Position numbers and translations under genes: made by a program
Part shown: positions 58,905-64,000 of the stretch, piece after piece
How the letters are laid out: every line of letters starts with the position of its first letter
Position numbering within the stretch: the first letter of the stretch is position 1
Notes under the pieces: model-generated
Databases searched by the model: none
Told to the model about the DNA's origin: nothing
The model's input: the letters and a program-made list of their open reading frames with translations, nothing else
NCBI RefSeq assembly: GCF_004193775.1
Contig: NC_041011.1
Span: forward strand, 16,152,201 to 16,216,200
DNA length: 64,000 nucleotides
Origin: Glycine soja
Lineage: Eukaryota; Streptophyta; Magnoliopsida; Fabales; Fabaceae
Reading direction: 5' to 3'

Positions 58905-60504
58905 TTGTCATACCCTAATTTCGTCTGGGGATTATTATTTGATGATATACAATCTTTGATTGGCCGCTTCGAGACACTTGGCGTCCTTTGTTGCACAATG
59001 AATGAAGTCCCGAGACGTGTCAGAAATCAAAAGGAAGTAGGCTTGCGCAATCCGTGAAATTCCGTAATGTGGCGGAAATCGAAAAGAGGTGTTTTTGTGC
59101 AATCCGTAAGTTTCCGTAACTTCTTCGAAAGCTAAAAAAGAGTAAATACATAATCCATAAGGATTCGTAACCTTGCGGAAGAAAAATAAGTATCATTACG
59201 AAATTCGTGAAGTTTCGTAACGTTATGGAAAAATAATTACCAAAAAAAATAGAAGGGGGTGCATTTAGTAAAAAGGGGGGGTACAAATAGCAATCTGGCC
59301 CACTTGGGCCTTCCAGATCCTTCCTCCAGAAGGCTGTTGCTTCTGGAGGAAGCAACCTTGCTCGCCTGGGCGAGCTGGGTGTCAAGCTCCTCCCCTATTT
59401 TGCTATAAATAGGGGGAGGAGTGAAGAAGAAAGAGGTTCAACCCCTTAGGCACTTCTCTCTCTCTCGAAATTGCTGAGGAAAATTAGTTTCATGAAGAAA
59501 ATTCAAGTCGAGGCGCTTCCGTAACGTTTCCGTGAGTAATTACGCGAAGATTCTCGACCATTCTTCAAGATTCATCGTTAGTTCTTCGTTTTCTTCAGTC
59601 TTCAACGGGTAAGTACCTCAAACCAAGCTTTTCAATTCATTTTATGTACCCGTGGTGGTCCACATTTTGTTTCATGTATTTTTATTCTCATTTTCATTTA
59701 CTTTTTATACCCCCTTTTGACGTGCTTAAGCCATTTATTTAAGTCATTTCTCGCCTAATCTAAAAATAAAATAAATTTCCACCGATCGTTTGAATTGTAT
59801 CATCCGTTAATTTCGGTTAAAATGAATTCCGATCATTCGGTCGTGCCGTAACCACGTTGGAATTCAAAAAAGAGGTAAAATAATAATATAATAATCAAAA
59901 AATACCTTTTAGTAAAGTAAAGCGAAAAATCAATCGAACGTTTTCTCTTTGGGATTTCTCATTCTTAATTGAATTGACTAATAATTAAAGTGAAACTAAG
60001 GCTAAAATCAAACCCGCCAAGTCAAGCTCGTCCACAAAAATAGGTTTTTTGAAAGTTTATCATTTCAGTTTCTTACTAAGTAAAAAAGATCACTTTTAAG
60101 GTCCAACGCCTTAAAATGATCACCCTTCAAGTAAAAAAAATCGCTTGATTCACGCATAAGAAAGAACTACGTAGGTCAAATTTCCTCTTCGATGAAGGGT
60201 ACGTAGGATCAAGAGCCCCGCTTTTGTCAACCTCAAAAAATAAAAAGAACTAAAAGTTAAGATAACACAATTTCCACAATTCTGAAAAATAGGTTGTTGT
60301 CCTTTGAGACAAACGTGAGAGGTGGTAATACCTTCCTCAAGTGTAAATACAACTTCCGAACTTAGAGTTTTCATTTTGACCAGTTTCCTTCGGTTTTTCC
60401 GACGTTTTCCATAAATAAACGTTGGTGGCGACTCCGCGCATCTTTCCTCCTTTGGAAAGCGCACCCGAGAGCCTCGCCCGCGAAGGGCACGTTGCGACAA
60501 CACT
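58901..60504 (+). mobile_element. Solo LTR H, 1.6 kb, with target duplication ACACT
   Basis: LTR 58906-60499 starts TGTCATACCCTAATTTCG and ends ACGTTGCGACA, flanked by ACACT at 58901-58905 and 60500-60504. No internal region is present. It contains CCGTAA-type short repeats near 59060-59220 and, near its 3' end, TGGTGGCGACTCCGCGC (60423-60440), which resembles a Tat/Ogre-type primer-binding site although it lies inside the LTR. Probably from a large Tat-lineage element. Confidence 0.88.
59404..59411 (+). promoter_or_regulatory. TATA box of solo LTR H
   Basis: TATAAATA followed by GGGGGAGGA in the middle of the LTR, well placed for transcription start around 59435. Solo LTRs can drive read-through into flanking DNA; the downstream plus-strand Smr-like exons lie 2.8 kb away. 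Confidence 0.6.
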
Positions 60505-60729
60505 TTATCATTACAACCTTTATCATTCGATATGGAGAATAAGCAAGGCAACTTTATTCCTTAAGGAATTTCTACTCCAATTCTAGCAATCTGCAGCAGG
60601 TAGCCAACTAAGACATAGACCAAAAGCCTCTTTCATATCTATATTTTGTGTCCTTTTTTTTTTCCTCGTTGACAAAGCACCTAAAATTTTTAGAGTGAAT
60701 TCCATATGCAAAAACTATAGATTTTGAAA

Positions 60730-61400
60730 ATAGACGATATCATAAGGATACCTAGGAAGGCCATACAAAACAAGTATGGCTGTCACTTCACAACGACGGA
60801 CCAGCCTAAAAGGCTCGGTTATGATATCTATGAGCTGGTATCCTGCTCCTATCCTTGGTCTCCTTAAAATCTGGAATTACAAAGAAACAAATAAAAGCCA
60901 CTGCTTTATCAACATAGATATTTTATATGAGAATTAAAATCATCAATAAGACTGAAATTCACAAGAGATCCCTACAGTGGGAACAGTTTGCTCTTCGGAC
61001 AAGCAAAGTCCTCTGGTTTCAGGGTAAGTGATGATGACCCTACATTCAAAAGCAATGCAAAATTAGAACAATGGAAGGGGTATGATGTAAAGAAGAGAAA
61101 TAAAAGGCAAAACATAGAATGAAAGTTGAAAACATTAACATTTACATTCTTCTCTCCCTCCATAGCCTCGTTCAGTGCTTGTCTCTCAACCAAAAGCATC
61201 GGAACTTGCTGCTCTATCTTTATATGTAAACCCAGCTCAAGTTGTGTACTTTTATTTTGAATCTTCCCCTCGCCTCATATGTGACATGCAACCCAGCTCC
61301 TTCATCAAGGGTATAATGCTTCAGCAGATTTTCAATTACATGAGCAAAGTAACCACATGTATCCCATGTCTGCAATATAACTCCAACCTAGTTACCCATT
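60730..61400 (-). pseudogene. Unidentified exon-like segments (minus strand)
   Basis: Several short frames look like real exons. One is GYFAHVIENLLKHYTLDEGA followed by GLHVTYEARGRFKIKVHNLS (about 61375-61250). Others are MLLVERQALNEAMEGEKN with a GT after it (61199-61146), LLNVGSSSLTLKPEDFACPK (about 61050-60990), and [20 protein letters not shown] plus [11 protein letters not shown] (about 60850-60755). Their amino-acid composition is protein-like and splice-like borders are present. They may come from one gene. I do not recognise the family. Confidence 0.45.
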
Positions 61401-61532
61401 GATCATTAAACCAAACTCTTGTGGGTAATTGATTCTTGTAGCTATGATAAAATGGCCATGGAGCAGTAGCATGAACCTTGTAAGTTCACATTAGAGATAA
61501 CATTAATCAAAATGTTTATTTTGGGAAGAATA

Positions 61533-61536
61533 ATGT

Positions 61537-61572
<36 letters not shown>

Positions 61573-61582
61573 AAGAGAGATC
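61533..61582. repeat. Compound (TA)n(GA)n microsatellite
   Basis: TATATA run followed by GAGAGA run. Confidence 0.9.
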
Positions 61583-62225
61583 AACAAAGAGTTCACATTA
61601 GACATAACTTTATTATCCATTAAAAAAAATTAATGATTTTATTTATAAACAACAAAAAATTTATTAAGGATTATGAATACTTACCTCAAGTGGATCAATA
61701 CAGCCAAAATTTGGAATATTTAACCACAACAGAAGGATCGAAGTGAGTTTTCAATTGTCCCTTCACATGAAATAATCAATTTGCTCTGTTGATAATACAT
61801 TTTGTTTTCCAAATAAATGTTTAGATGGAAGCATGAGTTTGACATACGTAGTCTAGAAAATCCGAGAAACCGTTATTTTTGAGAGGTTTCTTGTAACTTA
61901 CTTCATTCAAAATGAAATCAAAGACTTTTATCTTGAAAAGTCCTTCCCCTTTATACTTTAAAAATAACCAAGCACCAAAATCCATTTTGTAGAACTTTAA
62001 CACATTACATACACCATGTTCAAAATCACCATTGTACTCAAACTTTTAACATTAGTTTCATGAAACTGATATTAACATAAAACACGATGATAACTTTTTA
62101 AATAAAGCAGTATGTAGCATTCTTTGTTTGGGTTATATTTAGTTCCACATTTGATCAATCTAGTAGTTTCCTTAAGCTCTATTTGCGATCATATATAAAG
62201 ACTAATGGGTCACTTGTTACCTCAG

Positions 62226-62702
62226 GCAGTTGATTCATTTGCAAAGGGGGATCAAATGAAAGCAGAAAAACTGTTAGAACAGGTAAGGTTTTGATAGAAT
62301 TGTGCCTAGCAATAAGTTTGCTTTATACTATGATTAATGTAGACTTTTTTCATGATGACTTCTAAATATTTGTTTCATTGGTATATTTATTCTTGTGCAC
62401 ATTTCTGCATCTTGCATTCAGTTTTTTTTTTATACTAATATTGTTTAATAAAGGATGCTCCTTGGAGTTTCTTGGATTAGTTGCCATTATTCGATATTAC
62501 GTTTTTTAAATGAGAAAAGTTATTATATTTTGTTTATGTTGAAGATCGTGAGTAGTGAGTTCCAACTGTCTTATTTGTCAATGATAATGGAAAGCCTTAA
62601 CCAGACACGTGTTTAGTTATAACTCAAGTTTCCCTAATTTGATCATTCACTGGTTCATGATGATGCTGATGAAGAATCAAACAAAGTGATTCTCGAAACC
62701 AG
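62226..62702 (+). pseudogene. DUF1771/Smr-type protein, two exon fragments
   Basis: Plus-strand exon 62226-62282 (AVDSFAKGDQMKAEKLLEQ) has an AG acceptor and a GTAAGG donor in phase 0. A second exon ending at 62702 reads VHDDADEESNKVILETR with a GT donor. These resemble the DUF1771 region that precedes the Smr domain in plant proteins. Neither upstream nor Smr-domain exons are visible in the 1.3 kb that follow. It is either a gene fragment or the edge of a gene with very long introns. Confidence 0.5.
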
Positions 62703-63913
62703 GTTAATATCCTCTGCTCTTAAATTTGCATTGCTTCATTTTTTTTTTCTATTTTTCTATTAGGCTGGGTCCGGATTGAAAATTTGTTTGGTAAGTTTTT
62801 GTTTTCTTAAATGGTAAGTAATACAATATTTATTTTAGGCTAAATAGCCGCTTTTGTCCTTCAATGTATAATTCGTTAACAAATGCGTTCCTGAAAGATG
62901 AAAATACAAACTTTAGGTTTATGAAAGTGTAAAAAGTACGACAAATATATCTGGCCGTTAATAATGAATTGTATAGGAGAAAAGTTATGGAAAAAGGAAT
63001 TAAAAAAAGAGTAAAATATAACTTAATATTTGAACTCTTGTATTTTGATTATCTATCTATTTATCCGTCTATCAAATTGTTAATTAGTTTTTTAATTACT
63101 ACTTATTTTCCAAAATAAAATAAATTTCTTTAGTTTTATGATATAAAAAAAATTGAGTTACCATTTAAAAAAATGAAAGTCTTTTATTTCTTCAATTTTT
63201 TTAATCTTAAATTAATTATTAATTTTTATTACGTACTCTGTCACGGTATGTCACATGGAATGCAATGTCACTGTAGCCGATAAATCAACGAGAGATACAA
63301 CTCTACGTCCCAAAGGTAAAGAATAAACCTCTGTATTAGTTTAAATATTATTGTATTTTTTATTTAAATTTATTTATATTTGTTAGTAACTGTTTTCATT
63401 TCATTCATATTATATATAATAAGTGTTGTCTCGAGTGGAAACACATAAGATTTATCTAAGAGATTTTTTCATATTTAAGGTATATAAATATATTTTATTG
63501 ATTAAAGAAAAAGACTTATAATTTCACTTTATCTTTATCTAGTTTAAATTTTATGAGACTTTTTTATAAAAAAAATAGTTGATTAAATTCTTTTTTTAAA
63601 ATAAATAAATAAATAAATTTGGTCTCGCGGCCAATTGTGTTTTTTCTACTCAAAACCCTCGATATATTAATTTCAATCTAAATATAAGGATACTTAAGTT
63701 GGAATTAGGATATGGAATAATTTTAAAGATTAAAAGTGAGAAATTTAGTAGAAATTTGATAAAATTATAAGATATAAGATAAAAAAAATTTTAACAGCAA
63801 AGATTAAGGTTTGACAAGAAAATCAAAATAATAAAAAAATATATATTAAAAGGCAATTTAAAAATATATTGCATAAATACTAAACGAATAGGAACAATAA
63901 ATTACAAAAACAC

Positions 63914-63976
<63 letters not shown>

Positions 63977-64000
63977 TAGTCACAATCTATTATTAACGTT
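62703..64000. other. AT-rich DNA, no gene seen
   Basis: No coding region supported. A patch at 62840-62990 (GCTAAATAGCCGCTTTTGTC) looks like the edge of a dispersed repeat but cannot be assigned. Confidence 0.5.
63914..63976. repeat. (AAT)21 microsatellite
   Basis: An uninterrupted run of AAT triplets, 63 bp. Confidence 0.97.

Noticed and set aside
60423..60440. Treating the TGGTGGCGACTCC motif as a true primer-binding site that ends the LTR
   Set aside because: The ACACT target duplications place the LTR end at 60499, so the motif is inside the LTR.
1..64000. tRNA or rRNA genes
   Set aside because: No cloverleaf-like or rRNA-like sequence noticed; the tRNA-like matches are retrotransposon primer-binding sites.

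Overview
ORGANISM. The window is nuclear DNA of a flowering plant, most likely a legume and probably soybean or a close relative. This is inferred from the mobile-element families (MULEs with FAR1 and OTU domains, plant mobile domain genes, Athila-, Tat- and CRM-like Ty3/gypsy elements, a plant Helitron), the AT-rich intergenic DNA and GT-AG introns. No search could be run. Almost every coding stretch is a decayed transposon. One short intact single-exon gene (12600-13280) looks like a host gene. The texture is that of gene-poor, probably pericentromeric, chromatin. LAYOUT. 1-9450: a plus-strand MULE-type transposon (terminal repeat at 890, palindrome-rich subterminal DNA, a transposase fused to an OTU protease domain, then a second ORF), followed by a minus-strand MuDR-type transposase tail and a four-exon plant-mobile-domain gene reading on from it. 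9451-12300: AT-rich DNA with a ~0.9 kb fold-back. 12600-13280: host gene. 14093-14443: a 351-bp non-autonomous MULE-like element with a perfect 9-bp target duplication. 15058 to at least 52705: a minus-strand Helitron with a classic 3' end (hairpin plus CTAG), a Rep/helicase gene and an RPA-like gene. NESTING. The Helitron RPA-like gene is split by 28 kb of LTR retrotransposons inserted in sequence. Element A (Tat-lineage Ty3/gypsy, minus strand, 5-bp duplication CAACT) entered the RPA exon. Element B (CRM-like Ty3/gypsy, minus strand, 30140-47919, duplication CTATG) entered the RNase H region of A. Element C (Athila-lineage Ty3/gypsy, plus strand, 33608-44173, duplication CTAT) entered the reverse transcriptase of B. 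A 3.0-kb solo LTR (D, 48439-51444, duplication ATGAG) also sits in A, and an 850-bp LTR (E, 23741-24590) sits in the 3' LTR of A. A deleted Ty1/copia element (52765-54791) lies just upstream of the RPA start and is cut by a CACTA-type end (54792) carrying a hairpin repeat array. RIGHT END. From 56.4 to 62.7 kb there are exon fragments, with introns, of at least three unrelated host genes: an RBM39-like splicing factor, an extra-large G protein and a DUF1771/Smr-type protein. There are also unidentified exon-like segments and another solo LTR (58906-60499, duplication ACACT). This looks like gene-fragment capture by the CACTA element or the Helitron. HOW IT WORKS TOGETHER. There is no functional pathway here; the value is the layered insertion history. 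Several catalytic residues are visibly lost: OTU Cys to Tyr, Helitron HUH first His to Arg, MULE SWIM Cys to Tyr, copia protease Asp to Gly. All large elements carry stops or frameshifts, so none should be autonomous now.
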